64,000 bases of DNA. It comes from Euwallacea fornicatus (taxonomy: Eukaryota > Arthropoda > Insecta > Coleoptera > Curculionidae). Each line of letters opens with the position of its first letter. The first letter of the stretch is position 1. A program made the position numbers and the translations under genes. Location of the stretch: positions 2,294,001 to 2,358,000 of the forward strand of contig NC_089566.1 in the NCBI RefSeq assembly GCF_040115645.1, written 5' to 3'. The notes beneath the pieces are model-generated. The model had not been told where the DNA came from. It worked only from the letters and a program-made list of their open reading frames with translations, and searched no databases. Below, piece after piece: positions 49,301 through 59,200 of this stretch.

Positions 49301-52300
49301 AATTTCCCTGGGAAAATAATAGGGAAATTGGATCAGTAAAAGAAAAAAAAGTTCCTTGGACTGCATCCGTCTCGCTATTGTCGAGGGAGTGTACCACACT
49401 CTCCACTTACAATAAAGTGCTATGGACATCCTTCCGAGAATGAATTAGACATTGTTTTCTTGTGATGTCAGCCAAGAGTTTGCATGAAACAACAAATATA
49501 AAATAAATTTAACGCAAACACTTGCAAAAGTGTATTAAGCAAACAATAAGGTGTGAAAAACACGCAGTTTTGCCGATAGCGAAAAATTGTCCGTAATTGA
49601 TACATCACTACTCTGACTTTTTAATTATTAAATTGAAACGTTCAGAAAGTGATATGTAGTGATCCTTAGAATGTGGCATTTTCCAAACAAGTGATGACGA
49701 AGTGCTATTTTTCGACCTCCACTCCAGCATCGACACACAGAATCGAAAAATAAAAACATATACACGGTGTGCCATTAAAAAAGCACTAGTTGTTACATTT
49801 TCATCAATTCGTTCTTGTCCAGTTGTTTTTCTTAACGTGCTGAAATCAGGGATCCAATTCTGTAACTTCTGATTCTGACACTCTTTTATATGCCGAACAT
49901 TTCAGCCTCCAGAGCTGCGTCAGGACGAAAGTTACTCGTTGAAAGAAGCCCGCTATAAGTGTCGTTATGGTAGACGTATGTCTGGAATCAGTTCATCTTT
50001 TAGTGAGATGTTTGATGATAAAAAGCAAATCGCCTAATTAACGCCCTGCGTTTACGGTTCACCGCCTGCTGTCAGGTTTTTTTTTCTTTTAATTATCGGC
50101 CGTTACAAGGAACTCCCCTGTATAATAATATGTTGTCAGAAACAACTGCGAAGCAAAGCATGTAACATAAATACCTGCTTTACGAAAATAGTCATCTTGT
50201 TTGTAGCACGCTTTTTACCACGACGTATTCATGATGTGGCAGCGATACATAATGAGATTATTCAGTAATGTAATGCGCAGACGAATTAATTGATCAACGA
50301 TGAAAAGTTCCCAGAACTCCAATGCCCGAAGACACCGAACGAGCTCCCAAGTGAATGATTTGCAAGTGGCATTCCATCAATGTCATCTGACAGGTTCCAA
50401 TCAGGCATTGGTGCATTCAACATCCTTGGGTGTCCGCCGTTCGGAACATCGAAGTCAGCTTGGGCGTTTCTCAAATTCCACGTTCCGTCGTCGTCGTGGC
50501 ACTCGTGAGGGATCACTTCTCTGACGAGGCCCTCGTGAGACCCCGGAACGACCGACGGAAACGCGCGACTCCGTGATGACCCCCGGACATCTCCTCGGAT
50601 ATCGCCCAATATCCTCAGGTTTCCGGAATTTGGGACCTCCTCGGGATCGCGCAAGAGCGAAGTTTGTGACACGTCTAGGCACTACAAAGGTGTCAGTGTG
50701 CAATGCATAATGCACGCGTTACGTGGGATTTGGATTTTTGTTTGTGAATTTAGATCAATTTTGACTTTGCTCTCCGGTTCTGTTTCAAAAGTTGTACGAA
50801 ACGACGCTCGTTTTTTAGAAACAAATTGTTTTTGTTGTTGTTGTTGTTGTTCCTTTGCGACCAACAAGTCAGTTTTGCCTGCGCACAGCTGTTGCCAGAG
50901 GCGTTAGTAAAAGAACTTCAGCTGCCAGTTTCAACTGCAAAGTTGATTTTTTTTTTTGCATTAGAACATGAAACATAAAAAAATCGCATAGGAAAATCTG
51001 TTTATTTTCGCATTTCCTACCTGCATGGTAATTTTCAATTTTCTCAGGCGCCTCTCGATTTTTTCTGCACTCCCGAGGTAATCAAATCGGTCAACAACCT
51101 TACAACAGTAATTCTATTATATCAAAGCAATTGTTCGAATGAATATTTATTCATTAAAGCTGCAAAAAATATGTTTTTTTATATATATGCAAAGCACATT
51201 AAAGAGCTTTCGTACGCATTGATACAAAATTGATCTAGGTCACAAAGCTAGCATTCCGGTTAGCTAATTGCGGCTTTTTTTTATAAAACTAATTAACGCA
51301 GAAATAGATTTATGAGCAAGAATCAACTTAAAATGGCCACATTATGTATTAAATAGCAATTATGAATCTAAGCAAATTTCATTGAAATGCACAAACACAA
51401 AAACATTGAAAAGAATTGAAAGCCGCTTGAGAAAGTTTCAAATTGACACACGCAGAGAAATTAAGGACATAAGATACCTGGTTTTTCCAAATTTGGATAA
51501 ATAATAAGTATTGATTTTTTTTGGTAAAAATGATTGCAAATTGGCCGTTGTAAGCAGTGATTTATTTATTTATTCAAATATAATTCCTCGTTATATTTTT
51601 CAGCTAGAGTCGGAAGTAACGTTTAAAATTTATGGGGTTGCCAACAGAGGAAAGTCTCGTATTTTCCATTTTACGAAAAAAATAAATTCCCCATGAAAGT
51701 GTTTGCTCCTTCGAAAACGGCCGAATCAGTTCTCGCCGTTTAAACTTTCCTTTTCCTCACAGAGAAACATAGAAAATGTTAAAATTGATTACAAAAAGTT
51801 AACAAAAAAAAAACGAGGAAACTAGGAATCAAAATTTCAAGCGAAGCATTCACCACCTTAATGACGTCACAGCTCCTCGGAGCATCTCCTCCGAATGCTC
51901 TGCATCGGGAGGAAATCGTTCGCATAAAGAATTTGTTTTAAACAGCCCCAAGGGTAAAAATCTGTCGTAGTCAAATCAGGGCGTCTCGATGTCCTACTGA
52001 CTACTTTCATTGCACCAAAAGACCAATTAACTGTGATGAGACCTGCAGAATAACTGCTCGTAAAAAATTATCAAAAAAGATGATAGCTGCGATGGGTAAG
52101 AGCGGTTGTCTTTCCTCCCTGGGTCCGAAAGGGCTTTACTTGTCCACGGTGCCAGGCCTCTTTGCGCGCGCCAAGTCCGGGTGATTCTAGATAAATGATA
52201 CAAGCAAATGACTTGAAATGCTGAAGATCTACAAAAGAAAATTGTCGAATAAAGTATATTTTACCGTTTTTGACCCGTCTATCTAGAATTATCCGGTATA

Positions 52301-55300
52301 TGTGATAAGACAAACGATGGGATGAAAAGCGAATGGCTATAGGATGTGCAGACGGCCCCGGGACGAAATACGTGGTTACATAACTCATGGAAACGAGAAA
52401 CAATTTCTAGAATTTAGAAGGATTTTCAACCAAATGAACCTATTTTTCGATATTTCTCTGTGACAAAAAGGAAGATTGGAACGGCAAGGGCTTATTCAAG
52501 CGATTTAGAGCAACAAAAAATTTTACGAAGGCGCTCTTCCCGTAGAGTGAAAAATAAGAAATTTTCTTTTCTTGGCAACTTAATTCGGTAACGTACAGTA
52601 TATGAATTACGACGAAATGTAATTGGTGAAATTAAATCTAATTCCCATTACCTAATTATATTCAAAGTGCAATAAATAAGCTGCAAAAACTTAATGCGAA
52701 TTGCATTCAAATGAACGCTTTCAACTTGAAAATATTCTATGACGTTTTCGATGATTATATTTTTAGATTATGCTTAAAATTCATTCATACCCGTATGAGG
52801 AATGCTAATATGGGTTTCAAATTTGGAATGACCTGTACCTGTGCCTGTACTTACGGGTAACTTTAGCATTAATTTCGCTGTACGCAACGACCCTGAGCGT
52901 CACGAATTCATCAAAATAAATTGAGTATGATCGGGTGTGATATCTGATCGACCAGGAGTGGTGATGCGCATCTGTGCCCAACTTCAGCAAATATACAGTA
53001 CAGCCGAGGAACTGAGTAAAATCATTTTTTTCGTGATGACCAACACATATCCTGATTCCTATATAAATAGAATCAACTAACTTTTCAACCAATTTATTTC
53101 CACCGCCGGAATCGAATAAATTGCCCTCTAAATTCGATCTTTTCCATTTAACCTCTAAATGCACGATTCAACCGATATTTCAGTCCATCAGGTTAAAACT
53201 GCCTCTGAAAACGTGACCTGTTTTGTATCCTACTTTTAGTATTGGGCCAGGAATGATTTTAACGGGCAAAAATTACCTTGAATGCTTGAATAAGATTTGC
53301 GTGAATAATCGATTCAATTAACGTTCTCGTGAGCCTTCAGTATAACTGGAGTAAAAGTAATGAGATGAAATTCGCAAATTTAAATCTTCGTGTGTCTGCA
53401 GTGACTGCACCAAAACTGCACGTCCGTCCTCAGCTTTCTGGTATTGAAATCCATTTTATTTATATTTTTTTCAGGGAGAGAATAGACTTTTTGAATGAAG
53501 CATCAGTGATGAAGGCATTTAACACCACACACGTCGTCAAGTTGCTGGGAGTGGTTTCCCAAGGGCAACCGGCTCTAGTGATAATGGAACTAATGGTTAA
53601 TGGGGACCTAAAAACATATCTTAGGAACCATCGGCCGGAAAATGTCGAAGGAAAAACGCCCCCCACTTTGAAACAAATCCTGAAAATGGCTGTCGAGATA
53701 GCTGATGGTATGGCTTATCTGGAAGGCAAGAAGTTCGTCCATCGAGACTTGGCTGCCCGCAATTGCATGGTAGCCGAGGACCTCACTGTTAAAATAGGAG
53801 ACTTTGGAATGACGAGAGATATTTATGAGACTGATTACTATCGTAAGGGTTCGAAGGGACTTTTGCCAGTGCGTTGGATGTCTCCCGAAAGCCTCAAAGA
53901 CGGCGTCTTTTCGAGCAGTTCTGACGCGTGGAGTTACGGCGTCGTGCTTTGGGAAATGGCGACTTTAGCGTCTCAGCCTTACCAAGGGCTTTCCAACGAG
54001 CAAGTTTTGAGATACATCATGGATGGGGGCATCATGGAACGACCAGAAAATTGTCCGGATAAGTTATACGAAGTGATGAGGCTGTGCTGGAATCTCCTGC
54101 CAGCGAGAAGACCGACCTTCATGACCTTGTGCGAGATGCTTTTGCCCGATGCAGGCGAGAATTTCCAGAGAGTTTCGTTTTACCACAGCGATGAAGGAGC
54201 TGAAGTGCGGGCCATTAGGGCAGCTGCAGCCGCTGCAGCTGCCGCAGCTGCGGCGGAAGGTGAGTAGTTTCTGGAGAGATCATATTACACGCCCACACTT
54301 TCAGATTAATACTGAATATGATAGAATATATTGTAGGGGTAGCTAATATCAGGATGTCAGGCATGAGGAAGTTATAAACAGTAGTAAACAGATTTATAAA
54401 CCATTTCAACACCTACCTATACAGAATGATAAATTGTATTGTCAAGCCCCAAGCATTCGATAGAAGTCTTTATTTTAGTTTTTGTAGTGCAGAGGATCCT
54501 GAAGTTTTAGTTCAAATTATTTTGTACAGAGTATCCACAGTTTCTCAGATTTTTGTTTCAAGTTTTTGCCGTGAGTTTTTCTGGCCGTGAAGCCCCGTTT
54601 ACTATCGTGGACTTTTGTGCGCACTGCTGCCGATCTATTCCGAGTCCGGTGTCCCTCGCATTTCCTTTGCCGTTTTCGGGTTATTTGGAAACGTGTACGA
54701 AACATAGACTCGTTTCAATCGCTTTGAAATGAAAATAAAAATCGAGGATATATCTTAATTATAGATGTTTAACCCACTTAACCTGGTAAAAAATCAAACA
54801 TATGCAAAGAGTCCCGACGGGTACACTGCGAATATTTTTGACTATTTTTAGAAATCCGAAATCGGTTTACCTCTCTGTTAGCACCAGCCTCATGGATGTT
54901 ATTGTACCTTGGACACGATAGATGTCATCTAATAAAAGAACAATATACAAAAAAGTCCTTTACAAAGGCTCCTCGCAAGTGTTAAAATGTGGTTCAGTAT
55001 GACTTTCTAATACAGTTACATGTATTAAATGCACAACATAAAGCATGCATGGGAGTATTAGCAAGCGTTCCTGAGATATTGTACGGCGAAGTAGCCGGTG
55101 AATAATGAAATAGCATATCTCATTTAAGAAAAGGGGCTGACGTTTTCACCGATATTCTTCGACTGTATCGCTTATGGAACCGGTTTGATAACGACTGCGA
55201 ATGTCAGTTGAAACGTCGACCTTTTCTTAAATGAGATAAGGTGTTTCATTGTCCTACACCCGTCATTTTGATCACCATAATATAATAGTTATAAATAAAG

Positions 55301-56962
55301 ACCAGTAGGTGAGTCGTTACAATAGGAGTTTTTTACCAACGAAGTGATGTCATGAATTTAGTCTGGAAAGTGATAACGAGTACTACAACAAGACCTAATA
55401 AATGTGTGTGACCTAATAAATTTATATTTCTATATTGTACCGTTAGCTAAATAATGATAATAAGCACTTACCTGCATGTTCTAATCTATGCTATGATAAG
55501 ACGTCGGAACAGCGTTTCTTGAATATATGGCGAACGTAAATTTTACTATCGCTTATTGGTAAGTCATTATTGAGTGCAATTCGATATTTATCGATGCCTG
55601 TCCGCATTTTCTAAAACCTTAAGCCAGTTCTAACAGACACTCAGTATGTACCAATTAACGAAATAAATTAGATCTGCATTAAATATTTCAAAACACTTCC
55701 AAACGATCAAGAGTGAAAATTTGATGGCATGTTCGCTACTAACCACGTAATCATATGTTTAGCACGTTGAAAGAATGTGCCTGTACCAAAAAAAGGACTA
55801 TTTAGAATATGGACAGAAACATTTGTTGAGAACTTCCATAAAAATGGTCAATTTGAACCAAAACTTTCGACATGTCAAAAGCCTCAGTTAGGTACTTATC
55901 TAGGCCTAAAATCACTCTTTTTAAATAGCCCCGTTGCACAAAAACTTTGCCCCCCTCTTCAAAACTAAGGACTTCTCTAATAGTCCCCAAAATGCGTTTT
56001 TAATTGCCACGAATTTTTCTATAAAATTCAACCCCAAACTTCACCCTTATGCAGATCACTAACAAAATTTAAATAGAACGAGGGGTCATGTGATACCTTA
56101 AATTAAAGGTCTTTCAAAACTATGCTCAATAGTGTAGAGCGATGCAAAATCTATCAATTAGTTTTTTAGAAAAACCACTATAGATTTCATAACAATTGCA
56201 GTACAAACCCGGTTAAATTGTTCGCAAGCAATGGAAAAATTTGTTCGTTGATAGGAAGTTGATTTTCTCTTCTTTTTGTTTTAGTTTTCTTTTATTCATT
56301 ATGTTTTAACCAAAAATTATGTGCACAAAATCAGAAACAAACCAATTTCCTATCAACAAACAGGTTTTTTTCTTATCGTATGCGTACTATTCGACTGAGT
56401 TTGTGTTGCATTTTCTGCGAAATACATAGCTGGTTTTGTCGAAAACTAATCGATTAGTATTTGTATCGCATAATACCATTGAGGGTGGTTTTGAATGATC
56501 TTGAATTTGAGGTGATCACGTGACCTTCGCGCCATTTAAAATGCTTGAGAGGATCGCTGTGACGCACATAAGGATGAATTTGGGGGTTGAATCTTATATA
56601 AAAATTCACTCCCTTCAAAAACTATTGTGACGTATTTTGGGAACTTTTCGAAAAGTCCTTATTTTCCAAGATTAAGCAGAGGTCCAGTTTTTTTTTACGA
56701 CCTTGTATATCTAAAGGTCTCATTGTCATTCGCAGGTGTTGAAGGAGATGACGCAGATGCAATGTTACCTCTGAATATTCTTCCACCCGATGGTGACGAA
56801 CACTTAGTAGGAGGGGAGGAGTACGCAGCTTCAGGTGGATCAGCTAGTGTTCGAAGTGGGCATGGAGACCCTACTCCTCGATTCTATAGCATTTCTGGGG
56901 AAAGGACCGCCAACGGTTATGCAGGTCGAGCTAGAAACGGAAAGGCCCAATCGCAGTGTTAA
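37160..56962 (+). CDS. InR: Insulin receptor (full gene, seven coding exons)
   Basis: Receptor tyrosine kinase for insulin-like peptides at the plasma membrane, acting through PI3K/Akt on growth, metabolism and lifespan. Exons: 37160-37307, 41071-43473, 43524-43663, 43724-43957, 44041-44312, 53475-54259, 56736-56962. All introns are GT-AG and all phases join without a stop, giving 1,402 residues. Order: signal peptide; L1 (about 51-190); Cys-rich (about 195-350); L2 (about 355-500); FnIII-1; FnIII-2 with insert and alphaCT (FENALQNKVY); furin site RTRR 738-741; FnIII-3; membrane segment about 962-983; kinase about 1023-1305 with GQGSFG 1030-1035, K1057, HRD 1155-1157, DFG from 1175 and activation-loop Y1183, Y1187, Y1188. 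All catalytic residues are present, so it should be active. It is shorter at the C terminus than Drosophila InR and lacks a juxtamembrane NPXY. I cannot say which insect InR paralogue it is. Confidence 0.93.
37802..38859. mobile_element. Foldback element in InR intron 1, near-perfect palindrome layout
   Basis: It starts TACAGGGTGTCTGGAAATAA at 37802 and ends TTCCGGACGCCCTGTA at 38859. The arms match over about 500 bp each, almost to the centre near 38330. Blocks shared by the two arms, in order from the tips, include aacgttgaaa.attttaggaggcgatt, cataccccaaaaa.tgcttcttaaag, caaaacggttt, ggggtctcctacgtaaat, caattctttattttcgaaatcaaatt, and ttacaaggcaaa-like sequence. There is no coding content. 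Being inside a transcribed intron, the unspliced RNA could fold into a very long hairpin. Confidence 0.85.
39915..40918. mobile_element. Second foldback element in InR intron 1
   Basis: It starts TACAGGGTGGCACGACGAAC at 39915 and ends GGGCCACTCTGTA at 40918. The arms share tttcagtaaataaaatgaaaa or cagtacttgaaatgaaaa, caaaaacgc.cg, aaaggggtgttgggcgatacctca against the reversed tgaggtatcgttcaacgcccctt, and gacagcttgtcaaagtctg. The arms are about 300-450 bp. Its right end is only 152 bp before the L1 exon acceptor. Confidence 0.8.
41071..43473 (+). CDS. InR: InR exon 2: alpha chain and furin site
   Basis: One 2,403-nt exon codes for most of the extracellular part. After the acceptor atgtttgcag it begins VCKSIDIRN (L1). 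It runs through the Cys-rich furin-like region (many CxxC pairs between about 41510 and 41990), L2 (IDGYLKIVRSFSL, LRVIRGKTLE, LDNQNLQELFDW), FnIII-1 (KEAPLKNVNIFDD-like EAPLKNV, DACGQDNW) and FnIII-2 with a long insert. The insert has a single cysteine (LPDCPTS), where the human receptor has a CC.C cluster for the dimer disulfide. AlphaCT, the hormone-binding helix, is at about 43095-43130. RTRR at 43134-43145 is the alpha/beta cleavage site. The donor AAA|gtacgt is at 43474, with an in-frame stop 50 nt on if unspliced. Confidence 0.95.
43524..43663 (+). CDS. InR: InR exon 3: start of FnIII-3
   Basis: It follows a 50-nt intron ending ttttgttttgtag. It encodes EADNIHNITVVNITSNSVTI then EWARPPDPNRMIVAVNFFYR and REDSQN, the first strands of FnIII-3 (pattern 'V.I.W..P..PN..I..Y.V.YRR'). 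The donor AAC|gtaaaa at 43664 is in phase 0. Reading on would hit a stop within five codons. Confidence 0.85.
43724..43957 (+). CDS. InR: InR exon 4: FnIII-3 end and membrane segment
   Basis: The acceptor tttcaattacag ends at 43723. The exon encodes SQLSKACISYRD, then LYPGNYSLYMIASSLYGLGD, the conserved last strands of FnIII-3, then the outer two thirds of the transmembrane helix (AILIFSLVFTFILV). The donor GTG|gtaagt is at 43958, phase 0. Confidence 0.9.
44041..44312 (+). CDS. InR: InR exon 5: juxtamembrane and ATP-binding lobe
   Basis: It follows an 83-nt intron and starts VVAIAGWLYYKRV, finishing the membrane helix with a basic stop-transfer. The juxtamembrane part reads LNPIINADYLPCVYVADEWE. 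The human receptor has NPEYLSAS.. at the matching place, so the NPXY tyrosine that docks IRS and Shc is an isoleucine here. The kinase begins VPRKNVEMIKELGQGSFG, with the glycine loop and the ATP lysine in CAVKTVNEHATK. It ends AG|gtaagt, phase 2, before a 9.2-kb intron. Confidence 0.93.
46125..46827 (+). pseudogene. Mariner (DD34D) transposase relic in InR intron 5
   Basis: The first part holds RDNKEITIEMLPAAVGTVHN, the second helix-turn-helix of mariner enzymes, then IFERMVTCDDT, the first catalytic block (normally VTGDETW). A stop at 46434 and a frame change follow. The second part (46477-46827) has QPSASKAMLML, LLHDNTRPRTA (second aspartate) and HPPYSPDLAPSHFHMF. The residue 34 positions after the second aspartate, normally aspartate (APSDFHLF), is histidine here, so catalysis would be lost even without the breaks. 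No terminal repeats were found. It is + strand, the same direction as InR. Confidence 0.85.
47345..47620 (-). pseudogene. C-terminal mariner-type transposase fragment
   Basis: Read on the - strand the DNA gives WPPRVPDLNPLDFFHWEHFV then VYKTPVDTQEELIQRVED and a stop. It continues in frame with RIFQRPR-like and SMLRQANACVEVERGHFQQL, the usual C-terminal end ('SM.RR...C.E..G.HFE.L'). The serine before PDLNP is valine and there are several stops. It belongs to the same broad family as the 10.4-kb and 29.6-kb relics, but only its last 90 residues or so remain. Confidence 0.65.
50286..50672 (-). CDS. Unassigned 128-codon frame antisense in InR intron 5
   Basis: The frame begins MSQTSLLRDPEEVPNSG and ends SGNFSSLIN. 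Its composition is ordinary for a soluble peptide, rich in Gly, Ser and Asp, and the region is more GC-rich than its surroundings, which makes long frames by chance more likely. A second frame on the same strand overlaps it (50455-50715) and a third lies on the other strand. I recognise no domain, and there are no clear splice or polyadenylation signals. It could be an intronic nested gene or transposon debris; chance is the most likely explanation. Confidence 0.12.
   Translation of the reverse strand: MSQTSLLRDPEEVPNSGNLRILGDIRGDVRGSSRSRAFPSVVPGSHEGLVREVIPHECHDDDGTWNLRNAQADFDVPNGGHPRMLNAPMPDWNLSDDIDGMPLANHSLGSSFGVFGHWSSGNFSSLIN
53475..54259 (+). CDS. InR: InR exon 6: kinase core and poly-alanine tract
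   Basis: The acceptor ttttttcag ends at 53474. The exon opens ERIDFLNEASVMKAF directly after HATKR, matching other insulin receptors. It contains KKFVHRDLAARNCMVAEDLT, the DFG at 53800, DIYETDYYRKG with the three regulatory tyrosines, LLPVRWMSPESLKDGVF, and the C-lobe through MRLCWNLLPARRPTF. The kinase ends near ENFQRVSFYHSDEGAE. After RAIR come 12 alanines (54220-54255), coded by mixed GCN codons. Donor GAAG|gtgagt is at 54260; without splicing a stop follows in two codons. Confidence 0.95.
54260..56735 (+). other. InR intron 6 (2.48 kb)
   Basis: The intron runs from GAAG|gtgagt to cattcgcag|GT. The first 1.6 kb shows no gene. A short inverted repeat of the type ctcatttaagaaaagg (about 55117-55132) against ccttttcttaaatgagata (about 55220-55238) suggests another small palindrome. 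The 3' part is a foldback element. Confidence 0.75.
55935..56707. mobile_element. Foldback element ending 28 nt before the last InR exon
   Basis: The arms are inverted repeats: left blocks aaggacttctctaatagtccccaaaatgcg, acttcacccttatgc, taaattaaaggtctttcaaaac, cgttgataggaagttg; right blocks in reverse order caacaaacagg, gttttgaatgatcttgaattt, gcacataaggatgaattt, gaacttttcgaaaagtcctt. The right tip reads cgaccttgta (ends 56707); the left tip is worn. It is the same family as 23320-23870, sharing cgactgagtttgt.ttgcattttctgc-type blocks. The intron's remaining 28 nt hold the acceptor. Confidence 0.7.
56736..56962 (+). CDS. InR: InR last coding exon: C-terminal tail
   Basis: The acceptor gtcattcgcag ends at 56735. 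The split codon G|GT continues the tail as VEGDDADAMLPLNILPPDGD, an acidic Gly/Ser-rich stretch, then PTPRFYSISGERTANGYAGR and the end at TAA 56960. Phase and an open frame of exactly the right length support it. The low-complexity composition makes it less certain than the kinase exons. The tail has two tyrosines in possible docking contexts (FYSI, NGYA). Drosophila InR has a far longer tail with several NPXY motifs. Confidence 0.75.
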
Positions 56963-59200
56963 GTGCAATATATCAGATATATTGCAAATGAAGCTCATAT
57001 TTGGTTTATCCTTTCGGTTGTTATGTACCTATTAGTGAGATTCGAGCCCTTTAATGCAAGCGAAATGGTCATTATTGTTGCTCGCAACTGAAAGTTTTCC
57101 GCAATTTCTTCGCCTTTTTATAATAAACTTGTAAGTATATATTAGTCTAATGGTGTTTTGATATGAAGATTTGATACTGCTTTAATACGTAAGTAATTTT
57201 CTATTGAATTTAACTTTTGAGGAATCTTTTTACAATGTAACAGTCGGCCTCACTTTGAATATCGGATCTTAGGAGGTAGACAAATAGTGTTTATTATAGA
57301 GAGGCCCGAGCTGGCTGCGGGGCTTAGCCGTTGCAAATAGGGTCATATTTAGAAGGTTCCCCTAATATTCCTTCCCTTAATTTAAATACGTAATTTTTAG
57401 TGACCTTAGATCCAATTCAGGTTGTAAATGAGCGTTTTAGTGCCTAAAGGTGGGATAGGTTCTATTGGGGCAGCCTACCAAGAATGACGCTATTTTTAGT
57501 TCTCAACCTGTTATACAGTAATAAGTGCTCTAACTTTCATTCGGCGGATTTGATGTTTTACTTAAAGAAAAACCATTCTGTCGGAAAATCCTTCTCTCCG
57601 GAATAATCATATGAATAAACGTTTAAAATTTAGACCACACGACTAATACAGGGTTTCTCAAATATTAAAAACTCAAGCCAAAATTGTAGCTACGTTCATA
57701 GTACAGGGTATTTCAATAGAAGTTCTTATAGAAATATTAAGGCCAAGCATTTTTGCCTCTGTATCTCTCGATAAACAACGCCTAATAAGGGCAATATATC
57801 ATTATAGTAGGATTTTTGGCCTTTCATTGACGCAAATACCGCAGTGGAATATTGACTTTGAATTCCTATGCACTGGTTTCTCCTGATGAAGTTCTTTGGC
57901 CGCACCCCACTGCGGATGTGGCCTCAAAGGCTTCACATGGAGCTTTCAGTAATTAGTAAATTTTAACATATATTTGTTTATAATTCGCCACCTTTGCCTA
58001 TAGTAGTACTTACCACCCAGTTAAAAGACCCGTTGGACCCCGTGAAAGTTTCTCGATTCGCTGATAATAAAGTGACAAATCTTAGCCAATCCAGCTTACA
58101 TCATTTGAAAAGCTCGCACGATAAACTTTAAAGTAAGTTAAAGCGAACTTATTTACCAAAGATAGAAATATTAGCGAGTCTTTATACGATATGTCCCTTT
58201 ATACATTCTTTTAAATTTTCATTTCTTATTTAAAAGAATAATACGCGGATAAAATTATGCTTAAAAAAATGTTCGTTTATTGTCATTTGTGGTCGTTTAC
58301 ATCGAAGAAAACGGTCTGCATTTTGTGTTATCTAAAGAGTCTCAAGACTGTGCGGCTATTTGTTTAGGTTCAAAATATTCGTTAATTAACATCCTAATTT
58401 TATTTTCAGTTTTAATTCCAATGTCTAATTTGTAAATATAGATAATCTCAGTTACATTTTTTTAGACGATGTTTTTTAAGAAATTCACTCTTAACAATAT
58501 ATATAGATAGATACTATTTCAGTTAAATTGATAGTATTTTTCTACAGTGTATGTTATTGAAGAGTGTTTTTCCAACAAATAAAAGCTTGGTGAATATATT
58601 TTTAAATAATATACTCAAGCTTTTCGTAATTCATTAACTTTATAATTATACATTTTTTTTTGGTACTTTACGATGCAAGTACCGAATTAGATAGTAAAAC
58701 GCTATTGTTTAATTAAGGTTACGTTAAGTACAACCACGTTATTATGGTCAAGTAATTGAAATTGTCATTAGTCCTAAATAATTCTCCATTTTTGGTTTAA
58801 GATATATATTTAAAGAGCTGGGCCATGAATTTTTACTGCTCTCCTTTACGTAACTATATAAAATTCTAACAGTGTCTTTATTTTAATCATTTTAGCATCA
58901 ACTTATTTAAAAAGGCATTTTCAATAGTTTACAATGTATATTTATTCATCCCAGATTATTTTAAGTTTTCATGACGGCGTGTCTAAAAACACCCAAAACT
59001 TAAGTTCCTGTTAGTTAACCCCTATTTCATAGCGGCCACTTTTGAAACTGTTACTGTAGGTTTAAGATAGCTTATGGAAATGTACGTACTGTATTTATAT
59101 TTTTAATTATATTTTGTAATTTGTGACATACTGTACATTCTTTATTATTTTCCTACAAAATAAAAAGTGAGTTATCAAAATAGGATCGAATTGTTTCTTT
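56963..59200 (+). other. InR: InR 3'UTR region with several poly(A) signals
   Basis: After the stop codon, AATAAA occurs at 57122-57127 (160 nt downstream), 58578-58583 and 59159-59164. The sequence is AT-rich with tips tacagggtttctc (about 57651) and tacagggtatttc (about 57702). Alternative polyadenylation is possible; which signal is used cannot be told from sequence. The extent is inferred. Confidence 0.45.
57122..57127 (+). terminator. InR: First candidate InR poly(A) signal
   Basis: AATAAA 160 nt after the InR stop codon; it is the closest of three perfect hexamers. Confidence 0.4.

Larger units (their letters stand above)
44313..53474 (+). other. InR intron 5 (9.16 kb), splits the kinase
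   Basis: The intron runs from AG|gtaagt to ttttttcag|G, between the ATP-binding lobe and the rest of the kinase. It holds two transposase relics (46125-46827 and 47345-47620), unpaired tips near 45344 (tacagggcgattcg), 48604 (ccaccctgta) and 49762 (tacacggtgtgcc), a (TTG)6 run near 50830, and a 128-codon - strand frame at 50286-50672. The rest (44313-46124, 47621-50285, 50716-53474) shows nothing I recognise, and I find no cassette exon with kinase homology. Confidence 0.8.
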
